Under the pieces are notes generated by a model. That model ran no database searches, was not told the DNA's origin, and saw only the letters and a list, made by a program, of their open reading frames with translations. Shown here in pieces: positions 1-10,067 of a DNA stretch of 64,000 bases. Numbering within the stretch: position 1 is the stretch's first letter; every line of letters begins with the position of its first letter. The position numbers and the translations under genes are program-made. The DNA is from Gordonia jinghuaiqii (lineage in GTDB: Bacteria > Actinomycetota > Actinomycetes > Mycobacteriales > Mycobacteriaceae), in assembly GCF_014041935.1 (NCBI RefSeq), contig NZ_CP059491.1:4154001-4218000 (forward strand), in the 5' to 3' direction.

Positions 1-3
1 CGA

Positions 4-912
4 TCACGCCGCGAATCGGCCGAGAGCCTGCCGAACGGCGGTGACGACGTGCTCCGGGCGTTCGATGAGGTCCGCCCACGTGAAGTTCAGGACGGTCCAC
101 CCGTCGCCGATCAGCGCATTGCGCTTTGTCCGGTCGCGCTGAAATGTCTCGGTGTCACGGTGAAACGCGAACCCGTCGACCTCGACAGCGAGCTTGGCAT
201 GGCTGAACGCGAAGTCGATGATGTATCCGTGCTGTGGGAGGTTCGACGTCCAGCCATCGAGCCCCGCGGCGTCGAACAGGCCGACGACGACCCGCTCGGC
301 CTCGGAACGGGCTCCGTCGTCGAGTAGATGCAAGAAACGGGAGATCGTCGGAGACCCGTGGCGCTTGGGATAGCGGGCGTGGGCAGCCTTCAGGTCGTCG
401 AGCGTCACCCCGCCGGACAACAGCGCCGAGTCGAGGATGCCGACACCGAGTTCGACCGATGCGTCGAGAACGCTCAGAGCGGCAGTGGTCACCCGAAGGT
501 CGTCCCGGATCATGACGTCGGCGTCGGAGAGGTCCCTATGACGCACCACCGCCGTGGCGGACGAACGGGCGTGACGGCCTCGAAACGGTGTGAGCACCAG
601 GTGTTTTGCCGGTTCTTTTGCTCGCAGACCCAGCCACCATGCGGCAGCGACCCCGCCCAGCACGGCGTCGGGCCCCACGGACAGCACCGCGATCCGTGCC
701 TGCGCTCGTGCCGACCGGCGGTGACCGGCCACCAGATAGACGGCACGGGCCACGGCCACCCAGTCCCCTGCGCGGAGCCGCCGGCCGATGGACGATCGGG
801 TCATCCCGGCCGCCATCGCCTGCGACGCCGAGAGCACACCGTCCTGCCTGCTGATCAGCTGATGCAGATCGTCCATCCGTCTTTGACGCGCCAGCCCGTC
901 GTCCGGTTGCAC
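4..912 (-). CDS. AbiEi-type N-terminal domain plus DUF559-like nuclease fold protein
   Basis: Complete 302-residue protein. Residues about 18-65 (LISRQDGVLSASQAMAAG, then an arginine-rich helix and a W-V-A-V-A-R-A-V-Y segment) look like the winged-helix region of AbiEi/type IV antitoxin-like proteins. Residues about 230-290 hold a hydrophobic strand with D and E-V-D-G followed by a FHRDTETFQRDRTKRN helix, typical of the DUF559 PD-(D/E)XK-like fold. Such proteins are common in actinomycetes, often as solitary genes of unknown role, and no toxin partner is adjacent. The GTG start at 912 is the outermost. An ATG at 876 (MDDLHQLIS) would suit homologues equally well. Domain calls are from recognised patterns; function is not established. 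Confidence 0.75.
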   Translation of the reverse strand: MQPDDGLARQRRMDDLHQLISRQDGVLSASQAMAAGMTRSSIGRRLRAGDWVAVARAVYLVAGHRRSARAQARIAVLSVGPDAVLGGVAAAWWLGLRAKEPAKHLVLTPFRGRHARSSATAVVRHRDLSDADVMIRDDLRVTTAALSVLDASVELGVGILDSALLSGGVTLDDLKAAHARYPKRHGSPTISRFLHLLDDGARSEAERVVVGLFDAAGLDGWTSNLPQHGYIIDFAFSHAKLAVEVDGFAFHRDTETFQRDRTKRNALIGDGWTVLNFTWADLIERPEHVVTAVRQALGRFAA

Positions 913-928
913 TAACCGCCGGACGAGA

Positions 929-979
929 AGATCCCGTTGCGTTTGTTCTCGGTCGCCGGGAACAAACGCAACGGGATCT
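929..979 (-). terminator. Perfect 20-bp hairpin downstream of mmsB
   Basis: Positions 929-948 are exactly complementary to 960-979, leaving an 11-nt loop. The hairpin lies between the mmsB stop (997) and the next start (912), so it probably ends the mmsA-acyl-CoA dehydrogenase-mmsB transcript. There is no T-run, as is usual in high-GC actinobacteria. Confidence 0.65.
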
Positions 980-996
980 CTGACGAGAGCAGCAAC

Positions 997-1866
997 CTAG
1001 TGCAGCGAGGTGATGATCGCGCTGAAGTCGAGGTCGGAGTGCTGCTCGGCGAACGCGCGGTACAGCTGGGCGGCGTGGGTGCCCAGCGGTGCGCGGGAGC
1101 CGGTACTGGCGACGGCGTCCATCGCCAGACCGAGGTCCTTGTTCATCAGTGCCGTCGCGAAACCGGGTTTGAAATCGTTGTTCGCCGGTGAGGTCGGGAC
1201 CGGCCCGGGGACAGGGCAGTTGGTCTCGACGGCCCAGCAGTTGCCGGTGGCGCCGGTGATCACGTCGTAGAGGGCCTGATCGTCCAGGCCGAGCTTCTCG
1301 GCGAGCACGAAGGCCTCCCCGATCGCGATCTGCTGCACGGCGAGCACCATGTTGTTGCACACCTTGGCCGCCTGGCCCGCGCCTGCGCCGCCGCAGTGGA
1401 TGATCTTGCCCGCCATCGGGTCCAGCGTTCCGCGTGCCGCGGAGAACGCCTCGTCCTCGCCGCCGACCATGAACGCCAGCGTGCCGGCGACCGCACCCTT
1501 GACCCCGCCGGAGACCGGGGCGTCGACCTGTGCGAAACCGTGCTCGGACGCACGACGATGGATCTCGCGTGCATCGTCGACGGAGATCGTCGAGGAGTCG
1601 ATGAACAGTGCCCCGGTGGGGGTGGCCGGGAGGATGTCGTCGTAGAGCTTCTTCACGATGGCGCCGTTGGGCAGCATCGTGATCACGACCTCCGCGGCGG
1701 CGACGGTCTCGATGGCGGCCGGGAACGTCTCGATGCCGTTCTCCTGGGCGACCTTCACCGCCTCCGGAACCGGATCGAACCCGCGCACGGTGTGGCCGGC
1801 CTTGACCAGGTTGGCCGCCATCGGCCCGCCCATGTTGCCGAGGCCGAGGAAAGCGATCGTCGTCAT
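997..1866 (-). CDS. mmsB: 3-hydroxyisobutyrate dehydrogenase
   Basis: 289-residue NAD(P)-dependent dehydrogenase of the 6-phosphogluconate dehydrogenase-like family. The N-terminus has the dinucleotide motif FLGLGNMGGPMAANL (about residues 6-20). Residues about 115-128 carry the family substrate-binding segment DAPVSGGVKGA. K168 and N171 sit in the catalytic stretch AAKVCNNM. It oxidises 3-hydroxyisobutyrate to methylmalonate semialdehyde in valine degradation. It is the last gene of a three-gene minus-strand operon with the acyl-CoA dehydrogenase and mmsA upstream, the order seen in mycobacteria (Rv0753c-Rv0751c). Length and motifs are normal. Confidence 0.95.
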   Translation of the reverse strand: MTTIAFLGLGNMGGPMAANLVKAGHTVRGFDPVPEAVKVAQENGIETFPAAIETVAAAEVVITMLPNGAIVKKLYDDILPATPTGALFIDSSTISVDDAREIHRRASEHGFAQVDAPVSGGVKGAVAGTLAFMVGGEDEAFSAARGTLDPMAGKIIHCGGAGAGQAAKVCNNMVLAVQQIAIGEAFVLAEKLGLDDQALYDVITGATGNCWAVETNCPVPGPVPTSPANNDFKPGFATALMNKDLGLAMDAVASTGSRAPLGTHAAQLYRAFAEQHSDLDFSAIITSLH

Positions 1867-1912
1867 TGTCTCTGCTTCCTACGAAAGTGGTTGTGGTGGT
1901 GCGGGGTCGAGG

Positions 1913-3088
1913 TCAGTTGTCGCGGTAGCGGGACGCGATAGAACGGCCCAGCACCACGCGCATGATCTCGTTGGTCCCTTCCAGAATGCGATGCACACGG
2001 AGGTCACGGACGATTTTCTCGATTCCGTACTCGTTGAGATATCCGTATCCGCCGTGCAGCTGCAGCGCGGCGTCGGCGACGTCGTAACAACCGTCGGTGA
2101 CGAAACGTTTGGCCATCGCGCACTGTTCGACCTTGTCGGGCGCATCGGCGTCGAGCGCGGCCGCCGCCTGCCACAGCATCAGCCGCGATGCCTGCAGCGA
2201 CGTCGCCATGTCGGCCAGGGTGAACCGGATGGTCGGCTCGTCGATGAGGGCGCTGCCGAAGGCCCGCCGGCTCGCGACGTAGGAGGCCGCCTTGTCGAAG
2301 GCCGCCTGCGCCCCACCGAGCGACGACGCCGCGATGTTGAGCCTGCCACCGTTGAGACCGTTCATCGCGATGCCGAACCCGATGCCCTCGGTGCCGCCGA
2401 GCAAGTTGTCGGCGGGCACCCGCACCTCGTCGAGGATGACCTGCGCGGTGGGCTGCGCATGCCAGCCCATCTTGTGTTCCTGTGCACCGAAACTCAGCCC
2501 CGGAGAACCCTTTTCCACCAGGAAGGTGGAGATTCCCTTGGGTCCCGCGTCACCGGTGCGCGCCATGATGACGTACAGATCCGACGACCCGGCACCGGAG
2601 ATGAACTGTTTGACGCCGGTCAGGACATACTCGTCGCCGGATCGTTCGGCGCGGGTGGACAGTGCGGCCGCATCCGAACCGGCCCCGGGCTCGGTCAGGC
2701 AGTAGCTCGCGATGGTCTCCATCGTGGCCAGCCGCGGCACCCACGTCGAACGCTGTGCGTCGGTGCCGTAGTTGTCGACCATCCAGGTGCACATGTTGTG
2801 GATCGACAGGAACGATGCGACGGCGGGGTCGGCGTAGGCGAGCTGCTCGAAGATGCGGACACCGTCGAGACGGCGCAGACCACTGCCACCGACGTCCTCG
2901 GAGCAGTAGATCGCGCCCATCCCGAGCTCGGAGGCCTCCCGCAGCTCATCGACCGGGAAATGGTTCGCGGCGTCCCATTCGAGAGCGAAGGGCGCCAGCT
3001 TCTTGGCCGCGAAACCCGCTGCGGTCTCGACGATGACACGTTCGTCACCGTCGAGCGCAGCGACCGCGGCGTCGGCGAAGGTGGTCAA
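1913..3088 (-). CDS. Acyl-CoA dehydrogenase, probable isobutyryl-CoA dehydrogenase
   Basis: 391-residue FAD-dependent acyl-CoA dehydrogenase. The FAD-binding segment LTEPGAGSDAAAL lies near residues 130-145. The C-terminal segment RILEGTNEIMRVVLGRSI contains the E-G-T-N-E motif of the family. The position between mmsA and mmsB points to isobutyryl-CoA dehydrogenation in valine catabolism (fadE9 in M. tuberculosis). The reading frame begins at a TTG 5 nt after the mmsA stop, so translation is probably coupled. Family assignment is certain; substrate is inferred from the operon. Confidence 0.92.
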   Translation of the reverse strand: MTTFADAAVAALDGDERVIVETAAGFAAKKLAPFALEWDAANHFPVDELREASELGMGAIYCSEDVGGSGLRRLDGVRIFEQLAYADPAVASFLSIHNMCTWMVDNYGTDAQRSTWVPRLATMETIASYCLTEPGAGSDAAALSTRAERSGDEYVLTGVKQFISGAGSSDLYVIMARTGDAGPKGISTFLVEKGSPGLSFGAQEHKMGWHAQPTAQVILDEVRVPADNLLGGTEGIGFGIAMNGLNGGRLNIAASSLGGAQAAFDKAASYVASRRAFGSALIDEPTIRFTLADMATSLQASRLMLWQAAAALDADAPDKVEQCAMAKRFVTDGCYDVADAALQLHGGYGYLNEYGIEKIVRDLRVHRILEGTNEIMRVVLGRSIASRYRDN

Positions 3089-3093
3089 CTCGC

Positions 3094-4626
<1,533 letters not shown>

Positions 4627-4694
4627 GGGGAACACCTTTGACTTTTGTGGGGATGTGGGGAGGCGGGTGCGGGGGCTATGGCCTCTGTCACCAT

Positions 4695-4723
4695 ATAGTA
4701 GGACATCCAAGTAATTCTTCCAA
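4695..4723 (-). promoter_or_regulatory. Candidate promoter for the mmsA operon
   Basis: Read on the minus strand, TTGGAA (4723-4718) and TACTAT (4700-4695) are separated by exactly 17 nt, upstream of the mmsA GTG at 4626. Seen directly; activity is inferred. Confidence 0.5.
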
Positions 4724-4753
4724 CCCCCTCTACCTGCGATTTCGCGTCAACAG

Positions 4754-4772
4754 GCGGGTTAGGCTACCCTCG
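4754..4772. promoter_or_regulatory. Candidate IdeR/DtxR iron box ahead of the flavodoxin gene
   Basis: The 19-mer matches 13 of 19 positions of the IdeR/DtxR consensus TTAGGTTAGGCTAACCTAA, including an unbroken ten-base core GGTTAGGCTA. It lies 36 nt upstream of the flavodoxin start and overlaps a possible -10 (TAGGCT at 4760-4765). Repression by iron-loaded IdeR would fit a flavodoxin that replaces ferredoxin under iron limitation. This is inference from the motif. Confidence 0.45.
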
Positions 4773-4807
4773 CTGGCGATATATCGGCGTCGAGAGGAGC
4801 TCTACAC

Positions 4808-5254
4808 ATGTCGGTCGTCATCCTGTACGGAACCGAGACCGGGAACGGTGAGCTGGTCGCCGACGCCATCGCCGACACCCTCGCCGCCGATCACGACCCG
4901 TCGATCTATGACATGAGCGAGTACGCCGTCGAGGACCTCGACCCGTCAGACTTTCTCGTGATCGTGTGCTCGACGTACGGCGAAGGTGAGCTGCCCACCG
5001 GCGCCGAGCCCTTCGCCGAAGAGCTCGAGAGCGTCGACCCGGACCTGACCGGGATGCGATTCGCCGTGTTCGGCCTCGGCGATTCGATCTATGACACCTT
5101 CAACCGCGGCGGCGAGATCGTCGCCGAGATGCTCACCAAACGCGGCGCGGAGCAGGTCGGTGAGCACGCCCGCCACGACAACTCCTCGGCGATCAAGCCC
5201 GCCAAGCAGGCAGCCGAGTGGGCCGAGGACCTCTCCGGCCTGATCGGCAGCTGA
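4808..5254 (+). CDS. Flavodoxin (MioC-like flavodoxin-domain protein)
   Basis: 148 residues, a single short-chain flavodoxin domain. The FMN phosphate loop T9-E-T-G-N13 follows the first beta strand, and the second FMN loop is CSTYGEGELPTGA near residue 57. It resembles MioC and the FMN domain of CPR/SiR proteins more than long-chain flavodoxins. It is a soluble one-electron carrier. A GAGAGGAG ribosome-binding site lies before the ATG. A candidate iron box sits in the short promoter region. The gene stands alone, convergent with the DMT transporter 13 nt downstream. Confidence 0.88.
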   Translation: MSVVILYGTETGNGELVADAIADTLAADHDPSIYDMSEYAVEDLDPSDFLVIVCSTYGEGELPTGAEPFAEELESVDPDLTGMRFAVFGLGDSIYDTFNRGGEIVAEMLTKRGAEQVGEHARHDNSSAIKPAKQAAEWAEDLSGLIGS

Positions 5255-5267
5255 GCACGCGGACCCC

Positions 5268-6137
5268 TCAGGCCGCCGGACGCTCGGCGACGCCGGCGGC
5301 CTCCTCTGCGGCCACCGCCTGCTCCCAGCCGCGCACGGCCGACAGTTTGGCCAGTTCGCACACCGCGCGGATCATGATCGCCAGGATGATGCCGAGGAAC
5401 ATCGCGGTCGGCACCGAGACCTGCAGGTTCTCGCCGAGGAGAAGAACACCGAGGACCATCGCGACCGCCGGTTCGGCGACCGTCATCGACGGGAACGAGG
5501 TCTGCAGGTCTCCCGCCCCGAAGCCCATCTGCTGGGCCAGGATCGCGCACACGACCACGAAGACGAACAGGTAGATCTCGGGCTGCAGGAACGTTCGCCA
5601 CAGATCGTGGGTGACCTGGAAGATCACCGCCTTGACCAGCAGGGCGGACACCCCGAACATGGTTCCGGCGACGAGGCCGTAGAACAGCGCCTTGTAATGC
5701 GGGGTGGACCGGTGCGCGAAGATCACGAGAGCCACGACGATCGCGATGACCGCACCGACCGTGCCCCACAGCAGCAGGGCGTCGGGACGCCGCATCGACG
5801 GTTCGGGCCGCGAGACGATCAGGAACGTCACCACACAGGCGACCAGCACCCCGCCCCACGCCCACTCGACGCGGGCCGGGTGACGGTGGTCGGCCCAGGC
5901 CTCCAGCGGCAGTGCGAACAACACCGCGAGCACCACCAGGGGCTGCACCAGCAGGATCGACCCGAGGCCCAGCGCCGAGGCCTGCAGCCCGAAGCCGAAC
6001 AGCGCGATGACCGCGCCCGCCCACCAGCCCGGGGTGATCGCCCCGCTGACCCGGGACGCGCGCTGCCGAAGCACGGTGCCGGCCGCGATCATCAACGCCG
6101 CCAACACCGCCAACAACGCGGGTACCCAGGTGTGCAC
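5268..6137 (-). CDS. DMT/EamA-like multispanning membrane transporter
   Basis: About 289 residues with roughly nine or ten hydrophobic segments. It starts VHTWVPALLAVLAALMIAAG and ends with a short Ala/Glu-rich cytosolic tail. The pattern fits the drug/metabolite transporter superfamily (DMT family protein of actinobacteria); substrate unknown. The open frame runs back to 6287, but a TACCCT box at 6150-6145 lies 7 nt before the GTG at 6137, indicating a leaderless start there. A GTG at 6143 is the alternative. Confidence 0.8.
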   Translation of the reverse strand: MHTWVPALLAVLAALMIAAGTVLRQRASRVSGAITPGWWAGAVIALFGFGLQASALGLGSILLVQPLVVLAVLFALPLEAWADHRHPARVEWAWGGVLVACVVTFLIVSRPEPSMRRPDALLLWGTVGAVIAIVVALVIFAHRSTPHYKALFYGLVAGTMFGVSALLVKAVIFQVTHDLWRTFLQPEIYLFVFVVVCAILAQQMGFGAGDLQTSFPSMTVAEPAVAMVLGVLLLGENLQVSVPTAMFLGIILAIMIRAVCELAKLSAVRGWEQAVAAEEAAGVAERPAA

Positions 6138-6250
6138 GACCACTAGGGTACGGGCGGCGAAGCGGGCACGTGGGCCCACCGCCACGGCACAATCGCGGAT
6201 CGGCGGTGTCGGATCCCCCACCACCTGGCCGTTCCACGTACATTCGACGC

Positions 6251-6544
6251 ATGCGTTTTCGGTCGGATCTGGAACGACTGGCCACACTCGATGCCGCCGC
6301 GATCGAAGTGGCCTGCACCGACTGCACCACGGTGGGTGAACTCATCAGCTGTGCCGTCGACGAATACCTCGAGTTCGACATCCTCGCCGAGGAGGCCGAA
6401 GCCTGTGGCGAGAAGGAACACGCCGTGTTCCTCCGGCAGGAGGCAGCCGCCTGGCGCGCGACCGTCCGGGTGCTGCGGATGATCTCCGCCGACCCCGAGG
6501 CGTCGGTGACCGGGGATCGCGGCACCGCACACGGAGCCGCATGA
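6251..6544 (+). CDS. Small acidic protein of unknown function
   Basis: 97 residues beginning MRFRSDLERLATLDAAAIEVA. The middle part is strongly acidic and predicted helical (YLEFDILAEEAEACGEKEHAVF). No membrane segment and no family I can name. TACATT lies 6 nt before the ATG, so the mRNA is probably leaderless. The stop overlaps the next start as ATGA, so it is translationally coupled to the SixA-type phosphatase. The proteins may share a pathway, but nothing in the sequence shows which. Confidence 0.7.
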   Translation: MRFRSDLERLATLDAAAIEVACTDCTTVGELISCAVDEYLEFDILAEEAEACGEKEHAVFLRQEAAAWRATVRVLRMISADPEASVTGDRGTAHGAA

Positions 6545-7035
6545 GCGACATCCGCACGCTGATCCTGCTGCGGCACGGCAAGTCGGGTTATCCGCCCGCG
6601 ACGCCCGACCACGAACGCCCACTCGCCGAACGCGGGCGACGGCAGGCGGCCCTGGCCGGACGCTGGATGGCCGACGAGGGCCTCGTCGTCGACGCCGTGC
6701 TCTGTTCGACGTCGACGCGCACACGCCAGACCCTCGCCCAGACCGGGATCGACGCCCCGGTCACCTTCGTCGACGACCTCTACGGCGGCACGCCCGAGGA
6801 CATCCTCGAGTCGATCCGCATCCACGCGCCGGCACACGCGCGCACGCTCCTCGTCGTCGGACACGAACCCGGGATGCCCGCGACCGCGCTCACCCTCGAC
6901 CCCGACGCGTACATCGAACGCTTTCCGACCTCGGCCTACGCGGTGGTCGAGGTCTCGCACCCGTGGGACCGGCTCGGGCTGGCGCCCGACGCACAGGCCC
7001 GGCTGGTCGGCGTCCGCATACCCCGCGAGGAGTGA
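6541..7035 (+). CDS. SixA-type histidine phosphatase
   Basis: 164-residue histidine-phosphatase-superfamily protein. The catalytic RHG is R11-H12-G13 in LLRHGKSGYP, with the second histidine in VVGHEPGM near residue 102. The small size and these motifs fit the SixA branch, which dephosphorylates phosphohistidine in E. coli; the actinobacterial substrate is unknown. It overlaps the preceding small gene by four bases. The next gene, 63 nt downstream, is nadE. Confidence 0.88.
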   Translation: MSDIRTLILLRHGKSGYPPATPDHERPLAERGRRQAALAGRWMADEGLVVDAVLCSTSTRTRQTLAQTGIDAPVTFVDDLYGGTPEDILESIRIHAPAHARTLLVVGHEPGMPATALTLDPDAYIERFPTSAYAVVEVSHPWDRLGLAPDAQARLVGVRIPREE

Positions 7036-7098
7036 ACCCGGCGCACCGGGAGACCCACGTACCGAGCCACGGCCTGCCCCGGCGGGCACACTTGAGGG

Positions 7099-7929
7099 AT
7101 GCGTGAGATTCAGCGAGACATCATCGGCACCCTGCGTGTGCAGCCCTCGATCGATCCGGCCGCCGAGGTGGAAAGGCGCGTGGCGTTCCTCGCGGACTAC
7201 CTGCGCGCGAGCGGCGCCAAGGGATATGTGCTGGGCCTCTCCGGCGGTGTGGACTCGACCCTCGCCGGACGACTCGCACAACTGGCGGCCCAGACGGTCC
7301 GGGCCGACGGCGGGGACGCGGTGTTCGTCGGCGTGCGGCTGCCCTACCGGGTGCAACACGACGAGCACGACGCCGCCGCGGCCGTGGCCTTCGTGGCCGC
7401 CGACGAGGTCCTGACCATCAACGTGGCCTCCAGCGTCGACGCATTGAACGAGGAGATCAGGCAGGCCACCGGCACGCAGCTCACCGACTTCACCAAGGGC
7501 AACGCCAAGGCACGCCACCGCATGGTCGCGCAGTACGCCCTGGCCGGAGATCGCGGACTGCTGGTGATCGGCGCCGATCACGCCGCCGAGAACGTCACCG
7601 GATTCTTCACCAAGTACGGGGACGGGGCTGCGGACGTGCTGCCGCTGTCCGGGCTGAACAAGAGGCAGGGCCGTGCCCTGCTCCGCCATCTCGGTGCCCC
7701 GGCGCAGTTGTCGGAGAAGGTCCCGACCGCCGACCTCCTCGACGAGAAGGCGGGCCAGACCGACGAGGACGAACTGGGGCTGAGCTACGACGCCATCGAC
7801 GACTACCTCGAGGGCCGCGAGGTCCCCGACGAGACGGCGGAGAAGATCGAGGCCGCCTGGCACCGCAACCGCCACAAGCGCACCACCCCGGTCGAGGTGA
7901 CCGACACGTGGTGGCGTCCCCAGACGTAG
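7099..7929 (+). CDS. nadE: Ammonia-dependent NAD+ synthetase (short form)
   Basis: 276 residues, the length of E. coli NadE (275). The ATP-pyrophosphatase loop is S48-GGVDS53. Downstream are the family segments [12 protein letters not shown] and [22 protein letters not shown]. There is no glutaminase domain, so it should use free ammonia to amidate nicotinic acid adenine dinucleotide. The next gene encodes the glutamine-dependent enzyme for the same reaction. M. tuberculosis has only the latter, so the pair is unusual. Confidence 0.93.
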   Translation: MREIQRDIIGTLRVQPSIDPAAEVERRVAFLADYLRASGAKGYVLGLSGGVDSTLAGRLAQLAAQTVRADGGDAVFVGVRLPYRVQHDEHDAAAAVAFVAADEVLTINVASSVDALNEEIRQATGTQLTDFTKGNAKARHRMVAQYALAGDRGLLVIGADHAAENVTGFFTKYGDGAADVLPLSGLNKRQGRALLRHLGAPAQLSEKVPTADLLDEKAGQTDEDELGLSYDAIDDYLEGREVPDETAEKIEAAWHRNRHKRTTPVEVTDTWWRPQT

Positions 7930-7996
7930 ACCCCCCGGGCGTGGACACGCCCGCGTAGACCGCCCTCTCACCACCGACGCAACTAGGGTGTTGGGG

Positions 7997-10027
7997 GTGT
8001 CTGTCTACGCAAACGGTTTCGTCCGGGTCGCCGGTGCGGTCCCCGTCCTGACGATCGCCGAGCCCACCGTGAACGCCCACCGCACCGTCGAATTGGTGCG
8101 GCAGGCCGCCGACGAGGGCGCCTGCCTCGTCGTCTTCCCGGAGCTGGGCCTGTGCGGGTACAGCGTCGACGACCTGTTCCACCAGGACGCACTCATCGAC
8201 AGTTGCCGCGAGGCGCTCACCGAGGTCGTGGCCGCGACCACCGGCCTGCGGCCCGTCGTCTGCGTGGGTCTGCCGATGATCGTGGGTGACGGACTGTACA
8301 ACTGCGCGGCGGTGATCCACGACGGCGCCGTACTCGGCGTGGTTCCCAAGTCGTACCTGCCGAACTACCGCGAGTTCTACGAGCAGCGCTTCTTCTCGGC
8401 CGCACGTGACGCGGTGCCCACGACCGTCACCGTCGACGGGCACGAGGTCCCGTTCGGCTCCGATCTCATCTTCGAGGCGGGCGACGTGCCCGGCTTCGCG
8501 TTGCACGTCGAGATCTGCGAGGACGGCTGGGTCGCGATCCCGCCGAGCACCTGGGCGGCTCTCGCCGGTGCCACCGTGCTGGCGAACCTCTCGGGCAGCC
8601 CGGTCACGGTCGGCAAGGAGACCTACCGGCGCAACCTGTGCACGGGACATTCCGCCCGCACCATCTCCGCGCACGTCTACGTCGCCGCAGGCTACGGCGA
8701 ATCGACCACCGATCTGGCCTGGGACGGTGACGCACTCATCACCGAGAACGGCTCACTCCTGGCCCGCAGCGAGCAGTTCGCGACCCGCGACCAGATCATC
8801 TCCGCCGACATCGATCTCGACCGGTTGCGCCAGGAGCGCATGCGCATGATCAGTCTGCGCGACCAGGTCGGCGACCACTCGGATCGGTTGAAGTCGTTGC
8901 GCCGCATCACGTTCGACTTCGGCGCGCTGACCGACGACGACATGCTGCGTCGGATCGTCCCCCGATTCCCTTACGTGCCCGCCGATTCGGTCGATCGTGA
9001 CGAACGTTGCGCCGAGGTCCGCTCCATCCAGGTGCAGGGGCTCGCCCAGCGACTGCGGTCGACGGGCATCGAGAAGATCGTGATCGGTGTGTCCGGCGGC
9101 CTCGACTCCACCCTGGCCCTGCTCGTCGCCGTCGACACCTTCGACCGACTCGGCTTGCCGCGCAGCAACATCCTCGGATATACGATGCCCGGCTTCGCCA
9201 CCGGCGATCAGACGCTGCGCCGCTCGCACGTGCTGATGAACTCGCTCGGGGTGAGCGGCAAGGAGATCGACATCCGGCCGTCCTGCGAGCAGATGCTCGC
9301 CGACCTCGACCACCCCTATGCCCGTGGCGAGAAGGTCTACGACGTCACCTTCGAGAACGTGCAGGCGGGCGAGCGGACCTCGCACCTGTTCCGGCTGGCC
9401 AACCACAACGGGGCCATCGTGCTGGGGACGGGCGACCTGTCCGAACTCGCCCTGGGTTGGTGCACTTACGGTGTCGGCGACCAGATGTCGCACTACAACG
9501 TCAACGGCTCGGTGCCGAAAACGCTCATCCAGCACCTCATCAGATGGATGATCACCAGTGGTCACCATTCCGATGAGACCACCGACGTGCTGACCGAGAT
9601 CCTCGGCGACATCATCTCCCCCGAACTCGTGCCCGCCGGCGACGACGGCAAGATCCAGAGCACCGAGGACACCGTCGGACCCTACGAGCTGCACGACTTC
9701 TTCCTGTACCACATCACCCGCTTCGGTTACCGTCCGAGCAAGGTCTCCTACCTGGCCCGGCAGGCGTGGGGTGACCGCAGCCGCGGGCCGTGGTCGGATC
9801 TGCTCGCCGAGGACAAGCGCAACGAATACGACACCGCGACCATCGACCACTGGCTCGGTGTGTTCCTCAAACGCTTCATGGGCAACCAGTTCAAACGCAC
9901 CGCGATGCCCAACGGGCCCAAGATCGGTTCGGGCGGTTCGCTGTCGCCGCGCGGCGACTGGCGCTCCCCCTCCGACGCCTCGGCCCGCGTCTGGCTCGAC
10001 GAGCTGATGCGCGGCCCGTCGGCGTAG
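7997..10027 (+). CDS. nadE: Glutamine-dependent NAD+ synthetase
   Basis: About 676 residues in two domains. The N-terminal nitrilase-fold glutaminase has the E-K-C triad: E49 in [11 protein letters not shown]118 in [13 protein letters not shown]174 in HVEICEDGW. The C-terminal synthetase has the SGGLDS loop. Channelled ammonia amidates NaAD. This is the long form typical of mycobacteria (Rv2438c type). A TAGGGT box at 7984-7989 lies 7 nt before the GTG at 7997, so a leaderless start there is preferred over the GTG at 7988. Confidence 0.95.
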   Translation: MSVYANGFVRVAGAVPVLTIAEPTVNAHRTVELVRQAADEGACLVVFPELGLCGYSVDDLFHQDALIDSCREALTEVVAATTGLRPVVCVGLPMIVGDGLYNCAAVIHDGAVLGVVPKSYLPNYREFYEQRFFSAARDAVPTTVTVDGHEVPFGSDLIFEAGDVPGFALHVEICEDGWVAIPPSTWAALAGATVLANLSGSPVTVGKETYRRNLCTGHSARTISAHVYVAAGYGESTTDLAWDGDALITENGSLLARSEQFATRDQIISADIDLDRLRQERMRMISLRDQVGDHSDRLKSLRRITFDFGALTDDDMLRRIVPRFPYVPADSVDRDERCAEVRSIQVQGLAQRLRSTGIEKIVIGVSGGLDSTLALLVAVDTFDRLGLPRSNILGYTMPGFATGDQTLRRSHVLMNSLGVSGKEIDIRPSCEQMLADLDHPYARGEKVYDVTFENVQAGERTSHLFRLANHNGAIVLGTGDLSELALGWCTYGVGDQMSHYNVNGSVPKTLIQHLIRWMITSGHHSDETTDVLTEILGDIISPELVPAGDDGKIQSTEDTVGPYELHDFFLYHITRFGYRPSKVSYLARQAWGDRSRGPWSDLLAEDKRNEYDTATIDHWLGVFLKRFMGNQFKRTAMPNGPKIGSGGSLSPRGDWRSPSDASARVWLDELMRGPSA

Positions 10028-10067
10028 GCCTTTTCCGGGCGAGACCGCTCCTTCCCGGAGATCGGGC

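Noticed and set aside
5089..7974. 961-codon open frame on the minus strand covering the transporter, small protein, phosphatase and short nadE genes
   Set aside because: It is an antisense shadow of real plus- and minus-strand genes; the product is low-complexity and shows no domain.
10028..10067. Bidirectional terminator between nadE and WS/DGAT
   Set aside because: Only short imperfect pairings (TAGGCC with GGGCCTA, CCGGG with CCCGG) are visible, too weak to list as a feature.
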